From NCBI RefSeq assembly GCF_016124105.1, contig NZ_JADGMQ010000007.1:124001-188000 (forward strand): DNA of 64,000 nt. The letters run 5' to 3'. Source of the stretch: Aquamicrobium zhengzhouense (GTDB lineage: Bacteria; Pseudomonadota; Alphaproteobacteria; Rhizobiales; Rhizobiaceae). Every line of letters starts with the position of its first letter. The stretch's first letter is position 1. A program made the translations under genes and the position numbers. The notes beneath the pieces were generated by a model that saw nothing but the letters and a program-made list of their open reading frames with translations, did not search any database and was not told the DNA's origin. This document shows positions 9,765-18,294 of this stretch, piece by piece.

Positions 9765-9877
9765 TCTTACCTCACCCGGACAAACAGATGTCAGACGGAC
9801 TGATAATGACCCCGAAGGCTAACAACATCCGACAACCCTGTCCATAATGTTGAACAATCTTTCCTGTTTATACCACG

Positions 9878-9890
9878 TGACGACACGTCA
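9878..9890. promoter_or_regulatory. Candidate GntR operator between pxpA and the gntR gene
   Basis: TGACG-ACA-CGTCA is a 13-bp dyad, nested with a second dyad ACGTG-ACGA-CACGT (9875-9888). It sits in the only gap between the divergent pxp operon and the FCD-type GntR regulator, where an autoregulated operator would be expected. Binding is inferred from position and symmetry only. Confidence 0.4.
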
Positions 9891-9992
9891 TTGCTGTGTA
9901 TGTTAAGCGCAGCGTTGGGCTGGTCCCTATCGGGCCTTGCCACCATCCGGCCCGCGCGTCACAGGCAGTCTTGCGCAGTCACTGAGAGAAAC

Positions 9993-10676
9993 ATGGCACT
10001 GATCGAGAACACTACCGCCCCGGTTTCGGGTCCCGCCCAGCTTCTGGCTGAGATGGTGGCGGACCGAATTCGCCAGAAGGTAGTGTCTGGTGAGTTGTCA
10101 CCGGGCGAGCATCTTTCCGAGGTCGCGCTCAGCGAGGAATTGCAGGTTTCGCGCAATACATTGCGGGAAGTGTTCCGCCTGCTGACGAAGGAGGGCATTC
10201 TACGTCACGAGGCCAATCGCGGGGTCTTTGTCGCAACACCGAGCATTTCGACAATCATCGACATTTACCGCATCCGGCGTCTGATCGAGTGCCAGGCGCT
10301 GGCCGAGGGATATCCGAACCATCCGGCGATCGCCAGGATGAAGAAGGCGGTCGAGGCCGCGAGACAGGCGCGCGAGGAAGGCAAGTGGCTTTCCGTAGGC
10401 AGTGCGGACATTGCGTTTCATGCTGCGATCGTGGAACTCGCAGACAGTTCCCGCTTGTCATCATTCTTTGCGCAGATCCTGCTGGAACTGCGTCTCGTCT
10501 TCGGTCTCCTGCAAGATCCCGAATATCTGCACGCGCCCTTTGTCGACCAGAACCAGAAGCTCCTGGAGCAGGTTGAACTCGGAAATTTCCGCACAGCGGC
10601 TGAAATGCTGGACAGCTATCTCTTGCAGGCGGAGCGTTTCATCATGCTCGCTTACGCCCGCGCGATCGAAGGCTGA
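9993..10676 (+). CDS. GntR-family transcriptional regulator with FCD domain
   Basis: 227-residue FadR-subfamily regulator. The N-terminal winged helix (about residues 15-80) includes LSEVALSEELQVSRNTLREVFRLLTKEGIL, the standard GntR helix-turn-helix. The C-terminal FCD ligand domain (about 90-220) is all-helical with a conserved FHAAIVELADSSRL segment. The start is the ATG at 9993 with GAGAGAAAC ahead of it; an upstream in-frame ATG (9891) would add an unrelated tail that covers the dyad. Divergent placement next to pxpA suggests it controls the pxp/peptide operon, possibly sensing 5-oxoproline or a related carboxylate. The downstream symporter is 274 bases away and could also be a target. 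Confidence 0.9.
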   Translation: MALIENTTAPVSGPAQLLAEMVADRIRQKVVSGELSPGEHLSEVALSEELQVSRNTLREVFRLLTKEGILRHEANRGVFVATPSISTIIDIYRIRRLIECQALAEGYPNHPAIARMKKAVEAARQAREEGKWLSVGSADIAFHAAIVELADSSRLSSFFAQILLELRLVFGLLQDPEYLHAPFVDQNQKLLEQVELGNFRTAAEMLDSYLLQAERFIMLAYARAIEG

Positions 10677-10950
10677 TCCGTTTCCGCGCCTGCGATTTTT
10701 CGCCCTCGGTTTAACGAAATTTCGTCAGAGCTGCGACAATCGTTATCATCATATCGTTTTGATCGCGAATAATTTGAATTCACGAATGTGATCGCGCTTG
10801 TTATAGGCCGCCTCGTATCAAGTAAGGCGGCTTAGCGCTTGTCGCGGCCAGACCTTGCGAGTGCACGCGCGTGACCCGGCTAGCCAGGCCGGCCTGTCTC
10901 CTCCCAAGCGCGCATCGTACGAGGTATCGCCTGGCTATGGAGTGAATTGA

Positions 10951-12303
10951 ATGTCCACCACCGTTTCCGCCGCGCCACCTGATAGCGCGCCAGCGAACTC
11001 ACGGACGCAAGTTCTGTTTGCAAGTCTTGTCGGCACGACAATCGAGTTCTACGACTTTTACGTTTACGCAACGGCAGCTGTTCTTGTCTTCCCGCACCTG
11101 TTCTTTCCGTCGGGGAACGAGACGGTCGCACTTCTTGCGTCCTTCGCTGTCTTCGGCGCAGCGATGATTGCCCGCCCGCTGGGCGCGATCTTCTTCGGGC
11201 ATCTCGGCGACAAGCGCGGCCGCAAGATCACCCTTGTTGCCGCCTTGCTTACCATGGGTATCGCCACCTTCCTCATCGGTCTGCTTCCGACCTATGCGAC
11301 AGCTGGCTGGATTGCCCCGTTCCTGCTCGTCGTCATGCGCCTTGCCCAAGGGTTTGCGCTCGGTGGTGAATGGAGCGGCGCGGCGTTGGTCGCGACGGAA
11401 AATGCGCCTCCCGGAAAGCGCGCCATCTATGGCACTTTCCCGCAGCTCGGCGCTCCGCTTGGGTTCATCCTCGCCAACGGTCTGTTCCTGATTATTGCAG
11501 CGCTTCTGCCGTCTGAAGATCCGTCCCGCCCATCCGAGGCCTTCCTCAGCTGGGGCTGGCGCATTCCCTTCCTGTTCTCTGCCGTCATGGTGGTCGTCGG
11601 CCTGTGGGTTCGTCTGAACCTGGTTGAGAGCAACGCGTTCGAAAACGCGGTCAAAAAGGGTCGCGTTCGCAAGCTGCCAATGGCTGAAGCCTTCAAGAAG
11701 CACTGGCTCGAGCTGATCCTCGGCACGTTCTACATGCTTGCGACCTATGTGCTGTTCTATCTGATGACGACCTTCTCGCTCAGCTATGGGCGCGCATCAG
11801 AGACAGGCGCACTTCCGGGCCTCGGCTACGACTACACGGATTTCGTGCTGATGATGATTGTCGGCGTCGTCTTCTTTGGCATCTTCACCATGGTCTCGGG
11901 ACCGTGGGCTGATCGCTGGGGACGCCGCAAGACGCTGATCTGGGTGACGCTCGCCATTGCTGTCTTTGGCATGGTCTGGGTGCCGATGCTCAGCTCGGGC
12001 TTCGTGGGCGTCATGGCGTGGCTCATCATTGGCTTCACCTTGATGGGGCTGACCTTCGGGCCGATGGGCGCACTCTTGCCGGAACTCTTCCCGGCAAATG
12101 TCCGCTACACGGGCTCGGGCATTTCCTACAACGTCTCGTCCATCCTTGGTGCCGCGGTCGCACCGTTCATTGCGGTTGCGCTGTGGAGCTACGGCGATGG
12201 CAGCCCTTACTGGGTTGGCGTGTACCTCTCCATCATGGCGCTGGTGACCCTCGTCGCGCTGCTGGTCGGTACCGAGACCAAGGACGTCGATATCGACGAG
12301 TAA
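10951..12303 (+). CDS. MHS-family MFS transporter (metabolite:H+ symporter)
   Basis: 450-residue inner-membrane protein with twelve predicted helices. Family marks are GTTIEFYDFYVYA near residue 28, ARPLGAIFFGHLGDKRGRK (the loop 2-3 motif) near residue 75, and RLAQGFALGGEWSGAAL near 130. These match the MHS branch (ShiA, ProP, KgtP). The substrate cannot be read from the sequence; carboxylates, shikimate or betaines are typical. The first genes downstream are an aminotransferase and an AhpD-like protein, so an amino or keto acid is plausible. A strong terminator-like hairpin closes the gene. Confidence 0.92.
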   Translation: MSTTVSAAPPDSAPANSRTQVLFASLVGTTIEFYDFYVYATAAVLVFPHLFFPSGNETVALLASFAVFGAAMIARPLGAIFFGHLGDKRGRKITLVAALLTMGIATFLIGLLPTYATAGWIAPFLLVVMRLAQGFALGGEWSGAALVATENAPPGKRAIYGTFPQLGAPLGFILANGLFLIIAALLPSEDPSRPSEAFLSWGWRIPFLFSAVMVVVGLWVRLNLVESNAFENAVKKGRVRKLPMAEAFKKHWLELILGTFYMLATYVLFYLMTTFSLSYGRASETGALPGLGYDYTDFVLMMIVGVVFFGIFTMVSGPWADRWGRRKTLIWVTLAIAVFGMVWVPMLSSGFVGVMAWLIIGFTLMGLTFGPMGALLPELFPANVRYTGSGISYNVSSILGAAVAPFIAVALWSYGDGSPYWVGVYLSIMALVTLVALLVGTETKDVDIDE

Positions 12304-12330
12304 TCGCAGCTCAAGGCGAGAAATAGTGAA

Positions 12331-12365
12331 GGGCCGGGCGGCACAAGCAGCCCGGCCCTATTCAT
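12331..12365 (+). terminator. Terminator after the MFS gene
   Basis: A perfect 9-bp stem GGGCCGGGC / GCCCGGCCC with a 10-base loop begins 27 bases after the symporter stop and is followed by a T-rich stretch (TATTCATTT). Confidence 0.65.
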
Positions 12366-12393
12366 TTGTGTCGCGCAGCTGATAGTGCTTTAC

Positions 12394-12428
12394 CTCTCCT
12401 ACGGAGAGATTGTGCCGGATCCGGCACA
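12394..12428. promoter_or_regulatory. Two adjacent inverted repeats upstream of the aminotransferase
   Basis: CTCTCC-TAC-GGAGAG (12394-12408) is followed two bases later by the perfect 18-bp palindrome TGTGCCGGATCCGGCACA (12411-12428). The second lies about 22 bases before the probable TTG start. They may be operators or a small leader structure; no regulator can be assigned. Confidence 0.4.
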
Positions 12429-12449
12429 TGGAGACGGGGGACAGTAAAC

Positions 12450-13664
12450 TTGTCGATTGAAGAAAAATTTGCCCGCCTTGGCACCGACAATGCGCCCGGT
12501 CAGGAAGTGCGCCAGGCCGCCGACGGCATCGAAAAGCTGATGCGCGGCGACACGCTCGAAGGCACGCCAGTCGACTTTTCGCATGGCGATGTCGACGCGT
12601 TCCTGCCGACGCCGGGCTCGTTGGAGGTGTTTTCGGCTGGCTACGCCATGGGGGCCAAGCAGGCCTACACCGAATATCGCGGCGATATCGGCATTCGCGA
12701 GATGGTTGCCGAGCGCCTCTCCGCCTTCACCGGCGCCCCGGTCGACGCGCGCGACGGCCTCATCATCACGCCGGGCACGCAGGGCGCACTGTTCCTCGCT
12801 ATCGCCACGACCACGGCGCGCGGCGACAAGGTTGCGATCATGCAGCCGGACTATTTTGCCAACCGCAAGCTCGTCGAGTTCTTCGAAGGCGAGATGATCC
12901 CGGTTCAGCTCGACTATGTGAACGCCGGGAACAATGCCGGCATCAACCTCAACGAGTTGGAGCAGGCATTCAAGGACGGCGCAAAGGTCTTCCTGTTCTC
13001 GAATCCGAATAATCCGGCCGGCGTGGTCTACTCCGCCGACGAGATTGCAGCGATTGCCGAGCTTGCAAGCCGTTATGGTGCGACCGTCATCGTCGACCAG
13101 CTTTATTCGCGCCTGCTCTATTCGGGCCTGGCCTACACCCACCTTCGCGCCAGCAAGATCGATCCGGAAAACGTCATCACCATCATGGGCCCGTCGAAGA
13201 CGGAATCGCTCAGCGGCTATCGTCTTGGGGTCGCCTTCGGCTCAAAGAAGCTGATCGACCGCATGGAAAAGCTGCAGGCGATCGTGTCGCTGCGCGCCGG
13301 TGGCTACAGCCAGGCCGTGCTGCGCACCTGGTTCGCCGAGGAAGCTGGCTGGATGGATGAGCGCATTCGCCTCCATCAGGCAATCCGCGATGACCTTCTG
13401 ACGGTCCTGCGTGGCTGTGACGGCGTCTTTGCCCGCACGCCGCAGGCTGGCAGCTATCTCTTCCCGCGCCTGCCGAAGCTTGCCGTCTCCTACGCTGACT
13501 TCATCAAGATCCTGCGCTTGCAGGCTGGCGTCAGCGTCACGCCGGGCACCGAGTTCAGCCCGCACTGTGCCGATAGCATCCGCTTCAACTTCTCGCAGGA
13601 CCACAAGGCAGCCGTCGCCGCGGTCGAGCGCCTCGTCACGCTTGTCGACCGATACCGCGCATAA
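12450..13664 (+). CDS. Class I/II PLP-dependent aminotransferase
   Basis: 404-residue fold-type I aminotransferase. Visible motifs are PGTQGALFLAI (cofactor phosphate region), FSNPNNPAGVVYS (the NPxNPTG-like loop), VDQLYSRLLY, and GPSKTESLSGYRLG, where the lysine of PSKTE should form the Schiff base. It belongs with aspartate/arginine:pyruvate-type enzymes. The likely start is a TTG at 12450 with a GGGGGA ribosome site; an ATG at 12366 is in frame but falls within the preceding terminator region and adds a tail unlike the family. The acceptor and donor amino acids are not clear. Confidence 0.88.
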   Translation: MSIEEKFARLGTDNAPGQEVRQAADGIEKLMRGDTLEGTPVDFSHGDVDAFLPTPGSLEVFSAGYAMGAKQAYTEYRGDIGIREMVAERLSAFTGAPVDARDGLIITPGTQGALFLAIATTTARGDKVAIMQPDYFANRKLVEFFEGEMIPVQLDYVNAGNNAGINLNELEQAFKDGAKVFLFSNPNNPAGVVYSADEIAAIAELASRYGATVIVDQLYSRLLYSGLAYTHLRASKIDPENVITIMGPSKTESLSGYRLGVAFGSKKLIDRMEKLQAIVSLRAGGYSQAVLRTWFAEEAGWMDERIRLHQAIRDDLLTVLRGCDGVFARTPQAGSYLFPRLPKLAVSYADFIKILRLQAGVSVTPGTEFSPHCADSIRFNFSQDHKAAVAAVERLVTLVDRYRA

Positions 13665-13788
13665 TTAACGCGCTGTTGCGTTGATTAATCCGCGAGTCGC
13701 GAAGAAACTGAGATGAGAGGTGCCCCAACAGGCACTGCCTCATCCGGTTCGGCGAGAGGCCTTGAGTGCGGAGACAAAGGAAAACGCG

Positions 13789-14358
13789 ATGACTGAACGC
13801 CCGATCAGCAGATTTCCGGTTCCAGCTCTCGATGGACTGCCTGCCGACATCAAGGAACGTATCGAGGCGGTGCAGGAAAAATCGGGCTTCGTGCCGAATG
13901 TGTTTCTTGCGCTCGCCCACAGGCCAGATGAGTTTCGCGCGTTCTTTGCCTATCACGATGCACTGATGGACAAGCCCGGCAACCTCACCAAGGCCGAGCG
14001 CGAGATGGTCGTGGTTGCGACCAGCAGCGCCAATCAGTGTCATTATTGCGTGATTGCGCACGGGGCGATCTTGCGCATCCGGGCGAAAGATCCGCTGATC
14101 GCCGACCAGATTGCCGTCAATTACCGCAAGGCAGACATCACGCCAAAGCAGAAGGCGATGCTCGACTTTGCGATGAAGGTCTCGACGCGCGCGCACGAAG
14201 TCGATGAGGCCGACACGGATACGCTTGCGGCCCATGGCTTTACCGAGGACGACATCTGGGACATCACCGCAATTACTGCCTTCTTCGGAATGTCCAACCG
14301 TCTCGCCAACGTCTCCAGCATGCGGCCCAATGACGAATTCTATTCGCTGGGCCGTTAG
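13789..14358 (+). CDS. AhpD-like peroxidase-related protein
   Basis: 189-residue cytosolic protein of the carboxymuconolactone decarboxylase/AhpD family. The redox motif CHYC (Cys84, Cys87) is followed by His91, the AhpD arrangement CxxCxxxH. The N-terminal segment FPVPALDGLPADIKERIE and the C-terminal SNRLANVSSMRPNDEFYSLGR are typical of the 'uncharacterised peroxidase-related enzyme' group. The ATG at 13789 has AAGG upstream; an in-frame start at 13720 adds a non-family tail. It lies 124 bases after the aminotransferase on the same strand and may be cotranscribed. The physiological substrate is unknown. Confidence 0.88.
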   Translation: MTERPISRFPVPALDGLPADIKERIEAVQEKSGFVPNVFLALAHRPDEFRAFFAYHDALMDKPGNLTKAEREMVVVATSSANQCHYCVIAHGAILRIRAKDPLIADQIAVNYRKADITPKQKAMLDFAMKVSTRAHEVDEADTDTLAAHGFTEDDIWDITAITAFFGMSNRLANVSSMRPNDEFYSLGR

Positions 14359-14382
14359 GAGCTGAGGTCAGGGCCTTAGAAT

Positions 14383-14880
14383 TCAGCGACTGAGGCGCTG
14401 CTCGTCATCGATCAGCGCAAGCTTCGCGGGTGGCGTGTCTCCCCAGCGCCAAAGGACGATGTTGAGATCCTCATCGCCTGCGCCCTTGGCGAAACTTTTC
14501 ACCAGAAGTCCGTGATGACCGGCCTCGAAGAGGCGTCTGGCAAGCTCCTGCGTAGCAGAAGCGCCGCGCTCTCTCATTTCGTCGCGCCAGTTGTTCATGG
14601 CCAGCGCATCCGCGCTCATGTCGAATGCGGCCAGAGCCTGAGCGTCCCGCGTATCGAAAATGTTCTCGATGTCGGCGTCGTACGAAACCAGTGTCGTCGG
14701 CTGGAGGCTGCCCGCCTGATTTGCCTCGCGAAGGGCCGTCATGATGCTGAGGGAAAGATAGAGCGCCGGGGTTCCCTTGCAGTTGAACCGCCCGCCATAT
14801 AGCTCGGCCCCGCGGCCCGACATTGGTTCACGCGCATAGACCGGGTTGAGCGCCCGGTAGAGGATGCCGCGATAGTGCAA
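14383..14880 (-). CDS. RES-domain toxin of a type II toxin-antitoxin system
   Basis: 165-residue RES-domain protein. It begins with YRALNP, then YGGRFNCKGTPALYLSLSIMTALRE, giving the conserved Arg and Glu for which the family is named, and it ends with a WRWGDTP segment. Characterised RES toxins attack NAD+ (for example MbcT, an NAD+ phosphorylase) or ADP-ribosylate a metabolic enzyme (ParT). The gene starts 8 bases after the antitoxin stop, the usual antitoxin-first order. The catalytic set looks complete, so it is probably functional. Confidence 0.9.
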   Translation of the reverse strand: MHYRGILYRALNPVYAREPMSGRGAELYGGRFNCKGTPALYLSLSIMTALREANQAGSLQPTTLVSYDADIENIFDTRDAQALAAFDMSADALAMNNWRDEMRERGASATQELARRLFEAGHHGLLVKSFAKGAGDEDLNIVLWRWGDTPPAKLALIDDEQRLSR

Positions 14881-14888
14881 GACTTCGC

Positions 14889-15239
14889 TCAGGCGTGAAC
14901 GCCAGCGTCGACGGCATCGATATAATCGAGCACATCCATCGCGCGGCCATCACGAACAAGCTGCATCGCCGTCATGCCCGAAAAGCCGGGCAGGGGCTCT
15001 GAACGATACCAGGCGTAAGCCATCAAGGCCGAGCCAAAGCGGGGCTCTACCTTGTTGATGATCTCGGTCACCTCGCGCAGGCGGCGCTGCGTCTTGTCCG
15101 AGTGAAGCCGTTCCTTGCGCTGGATGGCGTCACGGCCCAGCCCCGCCGACCGCGCGATTTCCTCGCTCGTCGTGCGTAGGGCTGCAGCTATCTTGCGAGG
15201 GGAAAAAAACCCATCGTCAGCATATTGCGCCAGACCCAT
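14889..15239 (-). CDS. Xre/MbcA/ParS-type antitoxin
   Basis: 116-residue antitoxin partner of the RES toxin. The N-terminal half has a helix-turn-helix-like segment (FSPRKIAAALRTTSEEIARSA), and the C-terminal half is the MbcA/ParS (DUF2384) toxin-binding domain, ending MDVLDYIDAVDAGVHA. It is expected to neutralise the toxin by occluding its active site and to bind its own promoter. The leader at 15240-15327 separates it from ugpC and is where that operator should lie. Confidence 0.88.
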   Translation of the reverse strand: MGLAQYADDGFFSPRKIAAALRTTSEEIARSAGLGRDAIQRKERLHSDKTQRRLREVTEIINKVEPRFGSALMAYAWYRSEPLPGFSGMTAMQLVRDGRAMDVLDYIDAVDAGVHA

Positions 15240-15327
15240 CTCGACACCCTAAAGTTGCCACTATCTCTGACGCAATATAGCGTCAGAACCAGTGGCTTTC
15301 AAGGTGAGGGCTATCAGGTCGCGGCGC

Positions 15328-16410
15328 TCAGATCCGCCGCCCGCTTGCCGCATCGAAGATGTGCACCATGCTGGGGTCGATTGACAGCGGCAGGAGATCT
15401 CCGTCGCGCACGCGGACGCTTCCCGGGAGCCGTGCGACCAGTTCACTGGAGCGCGACTCGCCATTGGCGGGATGGCCGTGTGCCAGAGTGTCTGCTCCAA
15501 GCGTTTCGACCGCGGTGACCTTGAGCTGTAAATCTGGCGCTGCGCCATTTTCGATCAATGTCAGATGTTCCGGGCGGATACCGAGCAGAACCTCGCGTCC
15601 GCTGTCCGGCAGCGTCGCTCCGCTGATTGCGATTTCCGTCCCATCGGCCAATATATGCCCGCTCTGGCTGGACTTTGCAGCAAGGAGGTTCATCGCAGGT
15701 GAGCCAATGAAGCCGGCGACGAAGACGCTGGCCGGCCGTTCATAGATGGCCATTGGCGTATCAATCTGCTCGGCAAGGCCCTGGTTCATGACCACCAGCG
15801 TATCGGCAAGCGTCATTGCCTCGACCTGATCGTGGGTCACGTAAACGCTGGTGACGCCGAGCGTCTTTTGCAGGTTCTTGATCTCGATGCGCATCTGGCC
15901 GCGCAGCTTGGCATCGAGGTTGGACAGCGGTTCATCAAACAGGAACGCTTTCGGGCTGCGCACGATGGCGCGGCCCATTGCGACGCGCTGACGCTGGCCG
16001 CCCGAGAGTTCGCGCGGCCTGCGCTCGAGGAAATCGGCAAGGCCGAGCGTGGCGGCAGCTTCCCGCACACGCTTGTCGATCTCGTCCTTGGCCATGCCAC
16101 GATTGCGCAGGCCATAGGCCATGTTGTCGTAGACCTTCATGTGCGGATAGAGCGCGTAGTTCTGGAACACCATCGCGATGTCGCGTTCTGCGGGACCTCG
16201 GTCATTGACGACCTCGCCGCCGATCTCGACCGTGCCGGAGGTGATCTCCTCAAGCCCCGCAATCATGCGCAGGAGCGTCGACTTTCCGCAGCCGGACGGG
16301 CCGACGAGCACGCACATTGCACCATCGGGAATGGAGATCGACACGCCCTTCACGGCTTCGACGCGGCCGCCATAGACCTTGCGAACGTCTTTCAAATCAA
16401 CGGTTGCCAT
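15328..16410 (-). CDS. ugpC: sn-Glycerol-3-phosphate ABC transporter ATPase
   Basis: 360-residue CUT1-type ATPase. Walker [10 protein letters not shown] is at residues 37-45, the Q-loop is [10 protein letters not shown], the signature is [14 protein letters not shown], and Walker B is [15 protein letters not shown]. The C-terminal MalK-like regulatory domain (GIRPEHLTL) is present. It is the last gene of ugpBAEC, 12 bases after ugpE. The naming as Ugp rather than another sugar importer rests on the whole operon, including the binding protein. Confidence 0.92.
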   Translation of the reverse strand: MATVDLKDVRKVYGGRVEAVKGVSISIPDGAMCVLVGPSGCGKSTLLRMIAGLEEITSGTVEIGGEVVNDRGPAERDIAMVFQNYALYPHMKVYDNMAYGLRNRGMAKDEIDKRVREAAATLGLADFLERRPRELSGGQRQRVAMGRAIVRSPKAFLFDEPLSNLDAKLRGQMRIEIKNLQKTLGVTSVYVTHDQVEAMTLADTLVVMNQGLAEQIDTPMAIYERPASVFVAGFIGSPAMNLLAAKSSQSGHILADGTEIAISGATLPDSGREVLLGIRPEHLTLIENGAAPDLQLKVTAVETLGADTLAHGHPANGESRSSELVARLPGSVRVRDGDLLPLSIDPSMVHIFDAASGRRI

Positions 16411-16422
16411 CAGTCGGCCTTC

Positions 16423-17334
16423 TCACTTCTCGGTTTCAACCAGGCCCTTCACGAACCAGCGCTGCATCAGCACCACCACCAGGATCGGCGGCAGGATTGC
16501 GAGCACGCAGGTGACCATGACGAGGTGCCACTGGGTGTCTGCATCGGCGAAGGAGACCATTTTCCTCAGCGCGATGACGATGGTGTTCATGTCGTTGCGG
16601 TTGGTGACGAGCAGCGGCCAAAGGTACTGCGTCCAGCCGTAGATGAAGAGGATCACGAACAGAGCCGCGATGTTGGTCTTCGACAGCGGAAGCAGAATAT
16701 CCTTGAAGAACCGCCATGGTCCGGCCCCGTCAACACGCGCCGCTTCAACCAGTTCGCCCGGAATGGTGAGGAAGAACTGACGGAAGAGAAGCGTCGCCGT
16801 GGCCGATGCCATCAAGGGCAGCGTCAGGCCGGTATAGGTGTCGATCAGACCCAGATCGACCATCACCTTGTAGGTCGGCAGGATACGCACCTCGACCGGG
16901 AGCATCAGCGTGATGAAGATCACCCAGAAGAAGAACATGCGCCCCGGAAACCGGAAGAACACGATCGCAAAGGCCGACAGGATCGAGATGAAGATCTTGC
17001 CGATGGCGATCGCGAGCGCGACGACCGTGGTGTTGAACAAAAGCGTCGAGACGTCGACACCGCCGATACGCCCGATCCCGCCGAAGAGCGCCGTCGAATA
17101 GTTCTCCCAGAACTGGTCACCCGGCAAGAGCGGCAGCGGCGGACGCAGAATCGTCTGCAGCGAATGGGTCGAGGCGACGAAGGTGTAATAGATCGGGAAG
17201 GCAACGATGAAGATGCCGATGATCAGGATCGCGTGTGCCGTGTAGCGCGACGAGCGGGAGAGGCCGATCATGCCTCCATGCTCCTTTCGGCCGAGTGCGG
17301 CGGCGCGGGTGGGTGCCGTGGACGTATCAGCCAT
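16423..17334 (-). CDS. ugpE: sn-Glycerol-3-phosphate ABC transporter permease
   Basis: 303-residue MalG-type inner-membrane permease with six predicted helices and the EAA loop [25 protein letters not shown]. Its C-terminus ([13 protein letters not shown]) resembles the usual UgpE ending QRYFVKGL. The ATG at 17334 overlaps the end of ugpA by 8 bases; an in-frame ATG at 17355 lies within ugpA. With UgpA it forms the channel for glycerol-3-phosphate or glycerophosphodiesters. Confidence 0.93.
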   Translation of the reverse strand: MADTSTAPTRAAALGRKEHGGMIGLSRSSRYTAHAILIIGIFIVAFPIYYTFVASTHSLQTILRPPLPLLPGDQFWENYSTALFGGIGRIGGVDVSTLLFNTTVVALAIAIGKIFISILSAFAIVFFRFPGRMFFFWVIFITLMLPVEVRILPTYKVMVDLGLIDTYTGLTLPLMASATATLLFRQFFLTIPGELVEAARVDGAGPWRFFKDILLPLSKTNIAALFVILFIYGWTQYLWPLLVTNRNDMNTIVIALRKMVSFADADTQWHLVMVTCVLAILPPILVVVLMQRWFVKGLVETEK

Positions 17335-18211
17335 AGTGCACCTTCTTTTCAACATACCGGAACTGGAACGCCGTCAGCGCGATGACGATGACCATCAGGA
17401 TCACCGACTGCGCGGCAGAATCGCCAAAGTTCAGGTTCACGAAGCCATCATTGTAGACCTTGTAGACGAGTGTCTCGGTCCACTTGCCGGGTCCACCGCC
17501 GGTCACCGCATGGATGATGCCGAACGTGTCGAAGAAGGCGTAGGTCGTGTTGATGACGAGCAGGAAGAAGGTTGTCGGTGCGAGCAGCGGGAAGATGATC
17601 GTCCAGAAACGCTTCGTCTCGCCCGCGCCATCAATGGCGGCAGCCTCGATCAGCGTCTTCGGGATCGCTTGCAGCCCGGCAACGAAAAACAGGAAATTGT
17701 AGCTGATCTGCTTCCACGCAGCCGCCGCGATGACGAGCGACATGGCCTGCGGGCCATTGAGCAGCGGATCCCACGGATAGCCGGCCGCGCGCAGCATGTA
17801 AGCGAACGTTCCCATGGTGGGATTGAACATGAAAAGCCACAAAAGGCCGGCGATTGCAGGCGCAACCGCATAGGGCCAGATCATCAGCGTGCGGTAAAAG
17901 CCACGACCCTTGATGATCTTGTCGGCCATCACCGCCAGAAGCAGCGCAAGTACTATCGCGATGAAAGCGGTGGCGACGGAGAAGATCACCGTGGTCTGGA
18001 CGCTGGCAATGTAACTTGGCTGGCTCAGCACCTTCTTGAAATTGGCGAGACCGACGAAAGTGGTCTTCAAGCCAAAGGCGTCTTCACGCAGGACCGATTG
18101 ATACAGCGCCTGGCTTGCGGGCCAGTAGAAGAAGACGAGGGTGATCGCGAGCTGGGGGGCCAGCAAAAGATAGGGTAGGATCTTGTTCGGAAAGACGACG
18201 CGCGGGGACAA
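17327..18211 (-). CDS. ugpA: sn-Glycerol-3-phosphate ABC transporter permease
   Basis: 294-residue MalF-type permease with six predicted helices, the EAA loop [20 protein letters not shown], and [21 protein letters not shown] in the UgpA style. The start is a TTG at 18211 with GGAG five bases upstream. It follows ugpB after an 83-base spacer with a strong hairpin and overlaps ugpE at its 3' end. Confidence 0.93.
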   Translation of the reverse strand: MSPRVVFPNKILPYLLLAPQLAITLVFFYWPASQALYQSVLREDAFGLKTTFVGLANFKKVLSQPSYIASVQTTVIFSVATAFIAIVLALLLAVMADKIIKGRGFYRTLMIWPYAVAPAIAGLLWLFMFNPTMGTFAYMLRAAGYPWDPLLNGPQAMSLVIAAAAWKQISYNFLFFVAGLQAIPKTLIEAAAIDGAGETKRFWTIIFPLLAPTTFFLLVINTTYAFFDTFGIIHAVTGGGPGKWTETLVYKVYNDGFVNLNFGDSAAQSVILMVIVIALTAFQFRYVEKKVHYG

Positions 18212-18243
18212 ATGGTCTCCTCATGCTTTCTCGTGAGCACAAA

Positions 18244-18271
18244 ACCATCCGCGCGAACCGGCGCGGATGGT
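18244..18271 (-). promoter_or_regulatory. Intercistronic hairpin between ugpB and ugpA
   Basis: A perfect 11-bp stem ACCATCCGCGC / GCGCGGATGGT with a 6-base loop lies between ugpB and ugpA. It has no T tract, so it is probably an RNA-stabilising or attenuating hairpin after the binding-protein message. Confidence 0.6.
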
Positions 18272-18294
18272 GACTTGAAGCGGTGAAGCGACGA

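Noticed and set aside
10807-10831. Hairpin after the GntR gene as a terminator
   Set aside because: 7-bp stem with an 11-base loop and no T tract, about 130 bases from the stop; not convincing.
15832-17385. 517-codon plus-strand frame across ugpC and ugpE
   Set aside because: Low-complexity, His/Asp/Arg-rich translation typical of antisense frames over membrane proteins.
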